Source of the DNA: an uncultured Collinsella sp.
GTDB taxonomy: Bacteria; Actinomycetota; Coriobacteriia; Coriobacteriales; Coriobacteriaceae
Length of the DNA stretch: 43,675 nt
Direction of reading: 5' to 3'
Assembly (NCBI GenBank): GCA_959596495.1
Contig: CAUFXK010000007.1
Span: forward strand, 1 to 43,675
Positions within the stretch are counted from its first letter, which is position 1. Every line of letters starts with the position of its first letter. Positions 31,130 through 40,119 of this stretch are shown one piece after another. Under the pieces are notes generated by a model, which had not been told where the DNA came from, ran no database searches, and was given only the letters and a program-made list of their open reading frames with translations. The position numbers were made by a program, and so were the translations under genes.

Positions 31130-32902
31130 ATGGCAGAACCTGAAAAGAAGGACTACGCTCGTCGTTGCGAAAGCCACGTCGAGGCCCTGCGCGCCGCAGT
31201 GCCGGGCGCTATCGAGAAGGTCGAATGGCAGTGCGAGGACCAGCTGACGATCACCGTCAAGCTGGACCGTCTGCCCGAGGCCGTCCACTACCTGTACTAC
31301 GAGCGCTACGGCTGGATTCCCGTGATTGTCGGCAACGACGAGCGCAGCCTATGCGGCCGTTACGCCGTGTACTACGTCATCTCCATGGAGGGCGAGGACC
31401 CCGGCTGGGTGACCGTCCGTGCCGAGGTCGACCCCGTCAAGATGACGTTCCCGAGCGTGACCCCGTTTGTCCCCGCCTGCGTGTGGGGCGAGCGCGAGCT
31501 GCGCGATATGTTCGGCCTGATTCCCGAGGGTCTGCCCGACCGCCGTCGCCTGGTGCTTCCCGACGATTGGCCCAGCGGGCTGTACCCGTTGCGCAAGGAT
31601 TCGATGGATTACCGTTTCCGCCCCGCCCCCGCGAGCGACATGGAAAACTACGAATTCCTGGCCGACACCAAGGGCAAGGAGACCACGCTCGTCCCCATGG
31701 GACCGCTGCACATCACCTCCGACGAGCCCGGCCACTTCCGCCTGTTCGTGGAGGGCGAGACGATCGTCGACGCCGACTACCGCCTGTTCTACGTGCATCG
31801 CGGTATGGAGAAGGTCGCCGAGACGCGCCTGAACTATGACGCCGTGACGTTCCTTGCCGACCGTATCTGCGGTATTTGCGGCTGCGCCCACTCGGTGGCC
31901 TACGCCGAGGCTGTCGAGCGCGCCCAGGGCATTCACGTCCCGCCGCGCGCGCAGTACATCCGCGCCATCATGCTCGAGGTCGAGCGCCTGCACTCGCACC
32001 TGCTCAACATTGGCCTCGCATCGCACTACACCGGCTTCGATTCCGGCTTCCAGCAGTTCTTCCGCGTTCGCGAGAAGTCCATGGACCTGGCCGAGAAGCT
32101 CTCCGGTCATCGCAAGACCTACGGCCTCAACGTGATCGGCGGCGTGCGTCGCGACATTTTGGCCGAGCAGAAGCTCTCCACGCTCACGACCATCCACCAG
32201 CTGCGCTCCGAGGTTCAGGAGCTCGTCGACGTGCTGCTCTCCACGCCCAACTTTATCGAGCGTACGAGCGGCATCGGCATCCTGGACCGCAAGATCGCCC
32301 GCGACTTTTCGCCGGTCGGCCCGCTCATGCGTGGTTCGGGCTATGCCCGCGACGTGCGCTTCGACCATCCCTTCGACGGTTACCTCGATCCGGACGTCAT
32401 GAAGATGCACGCCGCCACGGCCGACACCTGCGACGCCTTCGGCCGTACCGCCGTGCGTATCCAGGAGGTCTACGATTCGATCGACATGATCGAGACCATG
32501 CTCGAGAACTGCCCGTCGGGCCCCATCCTCACAACGGATTGGGAGTACACCCCGCACAAGTACGCCATCGGCGCCACCGAGGCGCCGCGCGGCGAGGACG
32601 TGCACTGGGCGATGCTCGGCAACAACCAGAAGTGCTACCGCTGGCGCGCCAAGGCCGCCACGTACAGCAACTGGCCGGTCCTGCGCTACATGTTCCGCGG
32701 CAACACCGTGGGCGACGCGGCGCTGATCGTCGGTTCGCTGGACCCGTGCTACTCCTGCACCGACCGCGTGACGGTGACCGACGTCGCCGCCAAGCGCGAC
32801 CATGTGCTCGACAAGGAGCAGTTCGAAAACGTCTGGCGCGACAAGTCGCCACTTGCGGGCGAGGGCACCGTGGCCGCTCCGCTCGATGAGGAGGCGCTCT
32901 AA
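31130..32902 (+). CDS. hyfG: Group 4 [NiFe] hydrogenase large subunit (HycE/HyfG, NuoC-NuoD fusion)
   Basis: Catalytic subunit that makes H2, 590 residues. Residues 1 to about 170 are a NuoC-like 30-kDa domain (VWGERELRDMFGLIPEGLPDRRRLVLPDDWP); the rest is the NuoD-like hydrogenase domain. Nickel-binding Cys pairs: Cys247 and Cys250 (RICGICGCAHS) and Cys540 and Cys543 (DPCYSCTDR). As in HycE, the sequence continues past CTDR; cleavage after Arg546 would remove 44 residues, the job of HycI encoded downstream. It lies on the cytoplasmic side of the membrane. The conserved motifs and the order of neighbours place it in formate hydrogenlyase-type group 4a, by inference. Confidence 0.94.
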   Translation: MAEPEKKDYARRCESHVEALRAAVPGAIEKVEWQCEDQLTITVKLDRLPEAVHYLYYERYGWIPVIVGNDERSLCGRYAVYYVISMEGEDPGWVTVRAEVDPVKMTFPSVTPFVPACVWGERELRDMFGLIPEGLPDRRRLVLPDDWPSGLYPLRKDSMDYRFRPAPASDMENYEFLADTKGKETTLVPMGPLHITSDEPGHFRLFVEGETIVDADYRLFYVHRGMEKVAETRLNYDAVTFLADRICGICGCAHSVAYAEAVERAQGIHVPPRAQYIRAIMLEVERLHSHLLNIGLASHYTGFDSGFQQFFRVREKSMDLAEKLSGHRKTYGLNVIGGVRRDILAEQKLSTLTTIHQLRSEVQELVDVLLSTPNFIERTSGIGILDRKIARDFSPVGPLMRGSGYARDVRFDHPFDGYLDPDVMKMHAATADTCDAFGRTAVRIQEVYDSIDMIETMLENCPSGPILTTDWEYTPHKYAIGATEAPRGEDVHWAMLGNNQKCYRWRAKAATYSNWPVLRYMFRGNTVGDAALIVGSLDPCYSCTDRVTVTDVAAKRDHVLDKEQFENVWRDKSPLAGEGTVAAPLDEEAL

Positions 32903-32903
32903 T

Positions 32904-33620
32904 ATGCTGAAGCTTTGGAAGGTTAACGCCAAGGCCGGCGACGCGACGGTCAAGTACCCGTTTGCGCCGTTCCCCACCAACAAGGACATGCGCGGCAAGC
33001 CCGAGCACGACTCAGAGCTCTGCATTGCCTGCGGCGCCTGTGGCGTGGCGTGCCCGGCCGATGCCATTCGCATGGACACCGACCTTTCGGCCGATACCAT
33101 CACCTGGTCGATCGACTACGGCCGCTGCATCTTTTGCGGCCGCTGCGAGGAAGCCTGCCCCATGGAGGCCATCAAGCTCACCGAGGAGTTTGAGCTGGCC
33201 GTCATGAGCAAGGACGACCTCACCAGCAAGAGCGTCCACACGCTCGAGCACTGCTCGCGCTGCGGCAAGCCGTTCGCCCCGCACAAGGAGATCGACTACG
33301 CCAGGCGCCTGCTGCAAAAGGTCGGCGGCATGGAGGCCGAGCAGGCCGCTCGTACCGTTGGTATGTGCCAGGAGTGCAAGCGTGAGCTCGACGCCCTGCG
33401 CGCCGCGTCGGCCGTAAAGACCGGCAATGCCGCCGGCATGGTTGCCAACGAAACGCCTACGTCCGGTGAACCTTTGGGCCCCGGCATGGAGTATCTGGGC
33501 GGTCACGGTGTGAACCCGGAGTATATCGACCGCGAGCTCAACCCCGATGCGCCCGAGATCCCCGCAGGTCCCGCGCCGGTCGAGGGCATTATCATGGATC
33601 TAGACAAGAAGGAGGAGTAA
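32904..33620 (+). CDS. hyfH: Hydrogenase 4Fe-4S subunit HycF/HyfH (NuoI-like) with long C-terminal tail
   Basis: A 238-residue ferredoxin-like subunit that connects the HycB-type ferredoxin to the small subunit. Two [4Fe-4S] motifs: CIACGACGVACPADAI and CIFCGRCEEACPMEAI. A further Cys set follows (HCSRCGKPFAPHKE about residue 114 and GMCQECKREL about 154), resembling the zinc-ribbon-like C-terminal part of HycF. The last 75 residues are Pro/Gly/acidic-rich and probably disordered. It starts 1 base after the large-subunit stop. Confidence 0.9.
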   Translation: MLKLWKVNAKAGDATVKYPFAPFPTNKDMRGKPEHDSELCIACGACGVACPADAIRMDTDLSADTITWSIDYGRCIFCGRCEEACPMEAIKLTEEFELAVMSKDDLTSKSVHTLEHCSRCGKPFAPHKEIDYARRLLQKVGGMEAEQAARTVGMCQECKRELDALRAASAVKTGNAAGMVANETPTSGEPLGPGMEYLGGHGVNPEYIDRELNPDAPEIPAGPAPVEGIIMDLDKKEE

Positions 33621-33622
33621 CC

Positions 33623-34405
33623 ATGGCCGAACCCACGCTTTTGCCCGAGCGGCTTCAGTACCGCCCGACCAAGATCGAGCTCGACGAGAGCATCGAGAAG
33701 GCCAAGGCGACCCTTCTTAAGAAGATCAAGCGCTCGGTGTACGTCTACCGTGTCGACTGCGGCGGCTGCAACGGCTGCGAGATCGAGATCTTCGGTTCCA
33801 TCACGCCCGTCTTCGACGTCGAGCGCTTTGGTATCAAGGTCGTGCCCTCGCCCCGTCACGCCGACGTGCTGCTGTACACCGGTGCCGTGACGCGTGCCAT
33901 GCGCATGCCGGCCCTGCGCGCCTTTGAGGCCGCGCCCGATCCCAAGATCGTGGTGTCCTATGGCGCGTGCGGCTGCACCGGCGGCATCTTCTACGATAAC
34001 TACTGCGTCTGGGGCGGCACGGACAAAATCTTGCCGGTCGATGTCTACATCCCTGGCTGCCCGCCCAGCCCCGCGCAGACCATCTACGGCTTTGCCATGG
34101 CGCTCGGTCTGCTGGACCAAAAGCTCCATGCCGAGACCACGGTGGAGGCCGCCGGCGAGCAGGCCGATATCCTGCACCCCGGCGTGCCGTACAAGCTGCG
34201 CGTTGCCATCGAGCGCGAGGCTCGCGCCATGAGCGGTTACCGTTACGGCCGCGACCTGGCCAACGAGTTTATGGACACGCTCGAGGGTGCGCCTAAGGGC
34301 GATATCCGCGGTGCCATGGCGCTGCTCATCGACAAGCAGGACGATCCTCGCCGCGTTGAGGTCTACTCGGCGCTGCAGGATCTGGTGCTGGCCGGAGGTC
34401 GCTAG
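33623..34405 (+). CDS. hyfI: Group 4 [NiFe] hydrogenase small subunit (HycG/HyfI, NuoB-like)
   Basis: A 260-residue subunit with the proximal [4Fe-4S] cluster that hands electrons to the NiFe site. Cluster Cys occur in VDCGGCNGCEIEIF (about residues 45-52), GACGCTGGIFYDNY (about 114) and PGCPPSPAQTIYG (about 147). No Tat signal is present, as expected for group 4 enzymes that face the cytoplasm. GAAGGAGGAG, running into the hyfH stop, is the ribosome-binding site. The stop abuts the hycH start. Confidence 0.93.
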   Translation: MAEPTLLPERLQYRPTKIELDESIEKAKATLLKKIKRSVYVYRVDCGGCNGCEIEIFGSITPVFDVERFGIKVVPSPRHADVLLYTGAVTRAMRMPALRAFEAAPDPKIVVSYGACGCTGGIFYDNYCVWGGTDKILPVDVYIPGCPPSPAQTIYGFAMALGLLDQKLHAETTVEAAGEQADILHPGVPYKLRVAIEREARAMSGYRYGRDLANEFMDTLEGAPKGDIRGAMALLIDKQDDPRRVEVYSALQDLVLAGGR

Positions 34406-34987
34406 ATGGAGCTCACGGACCGCTCTGGTTACTTTGCGGGCCCCGGCATGCTCGGCGGCTCCTTTGACGATGCCTCGCGCGCAAGCGACGAGGCCGCCGA
34501 GGGCGTCGCCGACCCTTGTCTGGGCCATGCGCCCAACCAGGTGGTCTTTTACGAGCTCACGCGTAAGTTTGTAGAGACCGAGGAAGACGTTCCCCAGGAG
34601 GCCTGCGACGTGCTGTATTACACGCTCGCCGTGGGCCACCACACCGGCGTGCTCGACTGCTTTGAGCCGCGCCTGTCGGTGCCGGCGGATGTCTTCTATA
34701 CGCTTATCGACGCGCTGCCGGAGGGGGAGGCCAAGACCAAGTTCGAGGCCATCCGCTCCTTTGGCGAGTGCCAGCTCGACAAGGCGGCGGTGCCGTCGCT
34801 GCTCGAGGCCTGCGACACGCTGCTCGACGAGCGCGGTTTTCGCGGGTCGGCCAAGGCCGGCATCTCGGTGTTCGACGACGACTTTGGCCTGCATGCCCAG
34901 CAGGTCGCGTTTCTGATGAAGTTCCGCGATCTGGTGGAGCGCGTGCGTGATGTGTCGGGCGTGTATCTGACGGGGAGGCTGCAGTAA
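34406..34987 (+). CDS. hycH: Formate hydrogenlyase assembly protein, HycH family
   Basis: A 193-residue soluble protein located between the hydrogenase small subunit and hycI, the position of hycH in E. coli. The pattern QVVFYELTRKFVETEEDVPQEACDVLYYTLAVGHHTGVLDCFEP fits the HycH family, which is needed for maturation of the formate hydrogenlyase hydrogenase but is not part of the final complex. No cofactor motif is visible. It starts right after the hyfI stop, and its last base is the first base of hycI (TAATG). Confidence 0.85.
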   Translation: MELTDRSGYFAGPGMLGGSFDDASRASDEAAEGVADPCLGHAPNQVVFYELTRKFVETEEDVPQEACDVLYYTLAVGHHTGVLDCFEPRLSVPADVFYTLIDALPEGEAKTKFEAIRSFGECQLDKAAVPSLLEACDTLLDERGFRGSAKAGISVFDDDFGLHAQQVAFLMKFRDLVERVRDVSGVYLTGRLQ

Positions 34988-35490
34988 TGGGTTGCGTTGT
35001 GGATGGCCGCGTGAACGGTGCGCCCTTTGCGGGTATCGTGCTCACGGCGGGAAGCGTGCTGCGTGCCGACGATGCCGCCGGCCCCGTGCTCTCCAAAAAG
35101 ATGGAGGACGCACCCATCGCCGGTTGGTACACCATCGACGGCGGCCGAACGCCCGAGGACGACATCATCGAGGTCAAGCGCGAGCGTCCGCCGCGTCTGG
35201 TCTTGGTCGATGCTGCCGACATGGCGCTGCCCGTCGGGTCCATTCGCTTGCTCGACAAGCGCGATGTGGCCCGCAAGTCGATGTTCACCACGCATTCGCT
35301 TCCTTTGTCGATTCTGATCGAGGAAATCGAGCAATCGTGTGATGATATCGTCTTCGTTGGGATTCAGCCGGGCGACACGGAGTTCTACAACCCCATGTCC
35401 CCGGAAGTCTTTGACGCCGTCGACGCCGTGTACGACGCCGTAGCCGCCAACGACTTTTCCCACTTTGTCCGCTTGGGGCAAGAGCAGTAG
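34987..35490 (+). CDS. hycI: Hydrogenase maturation endopeptidase HycI
   Basis: A 167-residue nickel-sensing protease that removes the C-terminal peptide of the HycE/HyfG large subunit after nickel insertion. Family features: VLTAGSVLRADDAAGPVLSKKM with the first metal-binding Asp, LVLVDAADMALPVGSI with the second, and THSLPLSILIEEIEQSCDDIVFVGIQP with the metal-binding His. Its presence fits the C-terminal extension on the large subunit. It overlaps hycH by one base. focA follows after 39 bases. Confidence 0.93.
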   Translation: MGCVVDGRVNGAPFAGIVLTAGSVLRADDAAGPVLSKKMEDAPIAGWYTIDGGRTPEDDIIEVKRERPPRLVLVDAADMALPVGSIRLLDKRDVARKSMFTTHSLPLSILIEEIEQSCDDIVFVGIQPGDTEFYNPMSPEVFDAVDAVYDAVAANDFSHFVRLGQEQ

Positions 35491-35529
35491 GAGCACTTGT
35501 TCCATTTTGTTAGGAAAGAAGTGATTGAC

Positions 35530-36369
35530 ATGGCAGATTACAAGGTTGAGTATCCCGCTCCCGATTGCCTGGCGCCCGCCGCGATCGAGGCCAAGACCGA
35601 GGCCGCCGGCGTGACCAAGGCCAACCTGCCGGTCGCTAAGGCCTTTCTGTTGGCAATGTTCGCCGGTGCGTTCATTGCCTTCGGCGGCCTGTTCTTTACG
35701 GTGTTTTTGAGCGACAGCACGCTGGGCTGGGGTGCCCAGCGCGTCGTGGGCGGTCTGTGCTTTTGCCTGGGCCTGGTGCTGGTACTGGTGTGCGGCGCCG
35801 AGCTGTTTACCGGCAATTCGCTTATGGTCTGTGCGCTCAAGAGCAAAAAGATCACCCTGGCTCAGATGCTCAAGGCCTGGGTCGTCGTGTGGGTCGGCAA
35901 TTTTGTCGGTGCCCTGTTCATCGTCTTTTTGGTGTACATGGCCGGCATCTATAAGCTCAACGGCGAGGCGGTCGCCAACTCCATGGTGAGCGTCGCCGCC
36001 GGCAAGGTGACGATCGACTGGGTGACGATCTTCTTCCGCGGCATCCTGTGCAACATTTTTGTGTGCCTGGCCGTGTGGATCGGTACCGCCGGCAAGACCG
36101 TGGTCGATAAGGTCGTGGGCATTCTGCTGCCCATTGCCGCGTTTGTGGCCTGCGGTTTTGAGCACTGCGTTGCCAACATGTACTTTTTGCCCATGGGTGC
36201 CGTGATGCATGCATGCGGCTACGGTGCCGACGTCGCCGGCGCCGATGCACTCAACGCCGCGGGCATTGCGTTTAACCTGTCCGCCGCCACGCTGGGCAAC
36301 ATCGTGGGCGGCGCGGTTCTGATCGCGCTCGGCTACTGGTTTATCTACGCCAAGAAGTCCGAGGCGTAA
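35530..36369 (+). CDS. focA: Formate channel (FocA/FNT family)
   Basis: A pentameric membrane channel for formate in the formate/nitrite transporter family, 279 residues with six or seven hydrophobic segments. Family marks: AKAFLLAMFAGAFIAFGGLFF, LVLVCGAELFTGNSLMVCALKSKK (the omega-loop region) and AAFVACGFEHCVANMYFLPMG (central His of the pore). GGAAAGAAG precedes ATG at 35530; an in-frame codon at 35497 is less likely. It is the last gene of the formate hydrogenlyase operon. A nitrite channel is the alternative; context strongly favours formate. Confidence 0.93.
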   Translation: MADYKVEYPAPDCLAPAAIEAKTEAAGVTKANLPVAKAFLLAMFAGAFIAFGGLFFTVFLSDSTLGWGAQRVVGGLCFCLGLVLVLVCGAELFTGNSLMVCALKSKKITLAQMLKAWVVVWVGNFVGALFIVFLVYMAGIYKLNGEAVANSMVSVAAGKVTIDWVTIFFRGILCNIFVCLAVWIGTAGKTVVDKVVGILLPIAAFVACGFEHCVANMYFLPMGAVMHACGYGADVAGADALNAAGIAFNLSAATLGNIVGGAVLIALGYWFIYAKKSEA

Positions 36370-36391
36370 GGTACCGTCTGTTTGACGTTGG

Positions 36392-36428
36392 GCCTCCCGC
36401 GGGGCGTTGCCGTGCGGGAGGCTTTTTT
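36392..36428 (+). terminator. Terminator of the formate hydrogenlyase operon
   Basis: GCCTCCCGC (36392-36400) pairs with GCGGGAGGC (36414-36422), followed by TTTTTT. Confidence 0.93.
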
Positions 36429-36491
36429 GGCCTGGGGCTCGTTGCCGGGCTGTTGGCCTGTTCTGTTTGGCTGGTGAAAGGGGTAATCGAG

Positions 36492-38609
36492 ATGGCATCT
36501 GCTGTGAAGCGTGACGGTCGCGCCGTGGTGACCACATGCGGGGGATGCTATGCCGATTGCGCCTTTGCGGCACGCGTTGAGGACGGTCGTGTGGTGGCCG
36601 AGTTGCCGGTGCCGGGGCATCCATGCGCGGCGCGTGCCCTGTGCGCCCGCGGGCGGCATCGCCTGTCCATGCCGTTTGATGAGCGCGATCGGATTTTGCA
36701 TCCCATGCGCCGACGAGCTGATGGCTCGGGGTTTGATGCGATTTCCTGGGATGAGGCGTTTGCCCAGATTGCCGAGTGTCTTTTGGGGATTGTTGACGAG
36801 CGCGGGCCCCGTGCGCTGGGCATGACGCTCGGCGTGCCCTCGTTCGACCGCTACTGGGGCTATCGTCTTATGCACGCGCTGGGTTCGCCCAACGTGTACG
36901 GTGCCGACGGTGCCTGCGAGGTAAGCCGACTTACCGGCTGGGAGCACAGCCTGGGCTACAGTCCCGCCTCCGACCTGGCGCATACCGATTGCATTATGTA
37001 CCTGGGGCGTTCCATTGTCGATTCGTCGACGATGGGGGCCGTTGACGCGCTCAACGATGCCCGTCGCCGTGGGGCGAAGATTATCGTGGTTGACCCCCGG
37101 CGCAGCGGCTCGGCTGCACTTGCCGACCGCTGGTTGCGCGTGCGCCCGGGCTGCGACTTGGCGCTGCTGTTGGGTATTGCGCATGTCTTGATTGCCGAGG
37201 ACCTGTATGACCACGAGTTCGTGACCCGCTATACCACGGGTTTTGACGAGCTGGCGCAGGCGGCCCGTGCTTGGACGCCCGAGTGGGCCGAGTCGATGTG
37301 CGACGTGCCGGCCGCAGAGATCGCCGCCACGGCGCGCGATCTAGCTGCGGCCGCGCCTGCTGCCGTGGTGGACGCCGGCTTTCATGGCGGCATTGGCATC
37401 GCGTATGCCAATAGCACCCAGACCGCGCGCGCTATCTGCTTGGTCGATGTGCTGCTGGGCTGTATTGGACATGTGGGCGGCGCGCTCAATCCACCCACAC
37501 CGCTTGCGCTGGGCGACCTTGATCCCGCACGCTTTGCGACGCCGCCGGTGTCGCGCATGTCCAAGCTGGGATCCGAGCGCTATCCACTGGTCGATCCGGT
37601 GCGCGGCCTGTGTACGACCATCGGTCAGTCGATTCTTGCCGGCGATTTGCGTGGGCTCATCGTCTATGCCAGTAACCCCGGTGCGGGCTATGGTAATGCA
37701 CAAGCTTGGTTGGGTATTTTGCAGCAGCTCGACTTGCTCGTGACGATTGATATTCGCTGGTCCGAGACGGCGCGTGCTTCTGACTTCGTGCTGCCCGACG
37801 TGACGTATCTGGAAGCCGACCGCGGCGTGGGCACGGTCGTGGGCGCCAACGATTCGCGGGTGTTCTACCGCAACGCCGCGCTGCCTGTGCAGCATGACGA
37901 CACACGTCCCGGTCGGGAGATTTTTGCCGGTCTGGCGCAGGCGTGTGGCGCGGGCGAGTACTTCCAGTTTACGTCTGACGATCTGGCGGCTGCCCAGGTG
38001 GCGCCTTTTGGGATCAATCTGGACGAGCTCAAGGAGCGCGGCTGGGCCGACACAGGTGTTGCGTTGCCGTCGCGTACGGGCGAGCCGGCGATTCCCTTGG
38101 ATGGCGGCAAAATTGTGCTGGCAAGTGACGTATGGGAGCGTGCCGGCCTGGGGCGTGTACCCAACTGGATCGCTCCCATGGTGGAGCCTGGTCCGGGGAT
38201 GTTTCGCCTCATTAGCGGCAACCGCCCCTTTGAGTCGCATACCTCGCGAAGGCTTGCAGCTCAAGGTGCCGCCGAGGCTGGGTCGGACCTGGATGCCGTG
38301 CAGATGAATGCCGATGCTGCTGCGCACATGGGCATCGCCGACGGCGAGATCGTCGAACTCGTGAGCGATATGGGCCGCGACCGCGTGCGCGTGGAGACGA
38401 CGCCGTATCTGCATCCGGCGTGCATCTTCACCTCGGCCGCCCCCGGTGGGCGTTCGTTTGGTGCCGATGCCGGTGGCGCTCAAGCTTTGGGCGTGGGCCC
38501 GCTCGACCATACACCGTTGCGTTGGGACCCGTTGACGGGTGCCGCGCTCACCCAGGAAAACGCCGTTCGCGTGGAAAAGATCGTCGCGTGCGGGGATAAT
38601 GACGAGTAA
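36492..38609 (+). CDS. Stand-alone molybdopterin oxidoreductase (DMSO reductase superfamily)
   Basis: A 705-residue bis-PGD enzyme with an N-terminal [4Fe-4S] motif (CGGCYADC near residue 16 and a fourth Cys about 26 residues on). The likely Mo ligand is Cys in GADGACEVSRLTGWEHS, not Sec or Ser, which resembles thiosulfate/polysulfide/arsenate-type reductases. Other family regions: IVVDPRRSGSAALADRWLRVRPGCDLALLLGIAHVLI and MFRLISGNRPFESHTS. There is no Tat signal, so it should be cytoplasmic. No gene for an electron-transfer or membrane partner is adjacent. ATG at 36492 follows AAAGGGG. It lies between a terminator and selA, and may depend on the same Mo supply. The substrate is unknown. Confidence 0.85.
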   Translation: MASAVKRDGRAVVTTCGGCYADCAFAARVEDGRVVAELPVPGHPCAARALCARGRHRLSMPFDERDRILHPMRRRADGSGFDAISWDEAFAQIAECLLGIVDERGPRALGMTLGVPSFDRYWGYRLMHALGSPNVYGADGACEVSRLTGWEHSLGYSPASDLAHTDCIMYLGRSIVDSSTMGAVDALNDARRRGAKIIVVDPRRSGSAALADRWLRVRPGCDLALLLGIAHVLIAEDLYDHEFVTRYTTGFDELAQAARAWTPEWAESMCDVPAAEIAATARDLAAAAPAAVVDAGFHGGIGIAYANSTQTARAICLVDVLLGCIGHVGGALNPPTPLALGDLDPARFATPPVSRMSKLGSERYPLVDPVRGLCTTIGQSILAGDLRGLIVYASNPGAGYGNAQAWLGILQQLDLLVTIDIRWSETARASDFVLPDVTYLEADRGVGTVVGANDSRVFYRNAALPVQHDDTRPGREIFAGLAQACGAGEYFQFTSDDLAAAQVAPFGINLDELKERGWADTGVALPSRTGEPAIPLDGGKIVLASDVWERAGLGRVPNWIAPMVEPGPGMFRLISGNRPFESHTSRRLAAQGAAEAGSDLDAVQMNADAAAHMGIADGEIVELVSDMGRDRVRVETTPYLHPACIFTSAAPGGRSFGADAGGAQALGVGPLDHTPLRWDPLTGAALTQENAVRVEKIVACGDNDE

Positions 38610-38661
38610 TTGACTCAGCTGATGTATTCGACTGATCCACGTTTCTTTTGAAAGGCTGCAC

Positions 38662-40119
38662 ATGAGCGATAGCCAGAACATGTCCGATGAGGTGCGCGCC
38701 CGCCTGCGTGCCATTCCTTCCGTCAACGAGCTGCTTGCCGAGTGGCCGGTAGTGAAGGCGGCGGGGGAGACCTGCGACGCGGTGGTCCATGCTGCCGTGA
38801 CGGCCGAGCTCGACGAGGAGCGCGCCGCGATTCGTGCCGGTGCCGCCCCGCGTTCCAAGCGCGAGCTGGCCTCGGCCATCGAGTGGCGTGCGCATCGCTC
38901 CGCGCTGCCGAGCCTGCGTCCCGCCGTCAACGCCACGGGTGTGGTTATCCATACCAACTTGGGCCGCGCCCCGCTTGCGGAGTCGGCGGCAAAGGCCGTG
39001 GCCGAGGTCGCGCGCGGCTACAGCACGCTCGAGTACAGCGTGGACACCTGCTCGCGTGGGTCGCGCAAGGAGCATGCCGCGCAACTGATCCGCTCGCTCA
39101 CCGGTGCCGAGGACGCGCTGGTCGTCAACAACAATGCCGCCGCGGTGCTGCTGGTGCTTGCCACCCATGCCGCGGGCAAAGAGGTCATCGTGAGCCGCGG
39201 CGAGCTTGTCGAGATCGGCGGCAGCTTCCGCATCCCCGATGTCATGGAGGCCTCGGGTGCCAAGCTCGTTGAGGTCGGGGCCACCAACCGCACGCACCTG
39301 TCGGACTACGAGCGCGCCATCACGCCCGATACGGCGATGATCCTCAAGGTCCATCCTTCTAACTATCGCATTGAGGGTTTCCACGAGGAGGTGGGCTCTC
39401 GGGAGCTTGCGGCGCTTGCTCACAAGCATGGCATGCTGTTCTACGAGGACCAGGGTTCGGGCGCGCTGCTGCCCGACGACATCTTGGTGCGCGGCGGCGA
39501 GGAGCCCACACCGGTTTCGGTCGCGGCGGGGCTCGATCTGGTGTCTTGCTCGGGCGATAAGCTGCTCGGAGCCGCACAGGCGGGCATTATCATGGGCCGT
39601 CGCGATCTGGTCCAGGCCTGTGGGTCGCATCCGCTTATGCGCGCCCTGCGCCCGGGCAAGTTGGCGCTCACGGCGCTCGAGGCCACGCTGCGCATCTACA
39701 TGGACGGCGCCGATGTTGCCCATCGCGATATTCCGGTGCTCAGCATGCTTACGCTGCCGCAGGCTCATTTGGAGCGACGTGCCCGTAAGCTGCGTGATCG
39801 TATGGTCGCCGGGCTCGATAAGGCTGGTTGCCCGTGTGCCGTTGAGTTGGAGATTGTCGAGGAATCGTCGACCCCCGGTGGCGGCTCGCTGCCTACCGTG
39901 GAGCTGCCCACGATGTGCGTTGCCGTGCGTCTTGTTGACGAGCGCCTGACGGTCGATGCGCTCAAGCGCTCTCTTGTCCAGGACTTCGACACGCCGGTCG
40001 TCACGCGAACCTCGCACGATCGCATTTTGTTTGACGTCCGTACGCTCGTGGGCGATCGCGATATCGAGACGGCGGCATCGACGCTCGTCGCGTGCGTTGA
40101 GAAGGCGATTGTTCGATGA
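38662..40119 (+). CDS. selA: L-seryl-tRNA(Sec) selenium transferase SelA
   Basis: PLP enzyme that turns Ser-tRNA-Sec into Sec-tRNA-Sec with selenophosphate. The 485-residue protein has the N-terminal tRNA-binding region starting LRAIPSVNELLAEWP, the core VNATGVVIHTNLGRAPLAESA, LVVNNNAAAVLLVLATHA and the PLP-binding Lys in SCSGDKLLGAAQAGIIMG. Length and motifs are typical of bacterial SelA. GAAAGG precedes the ATG. The stop overlaps the selB start (ATGA). Confidence 0.96.
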   Translation: MSDSQNMSDEVRARLRAIPSVNELLAEWPVVKAAGETCDAVVHAAVTAELDEERAAIRAGAAPRSKRELASAIEWRAHRSALPSLRPAVNATGVVIHTNLGRAPLAESAAKAVAEVARGYSTLEYSVDTCSRGSRKEHAAQLIRSLTGAEDALVVNNNAAAVLLVLATHAAGKEVIVSRGELVEIGGSFRIPDVMEASGAKLVEVGATNRTHLSDYERAITPDTAMILKVHPSNYRIEGFHEEVGSRELAALAHKHGMLFYEDQGSGALLPDDILVRGGEEPTPVSVAAGLDLVSCSGDKLLGAAQAGIIMGRRDLVQACGSHPLMRALRPGKLALTALEATLRIYMDGADVAHRDIPVLSMLTLPQAHLERRARKLRDRMVAGLDKAGCPCAVELEIVEESSTPGGGSLPTVELPTMCVAVRLVDERLTVDALKRSLVQDFDTPVVTRTSHDRILFDVRTLVGDRDIETAASTLVACVEKAIVR

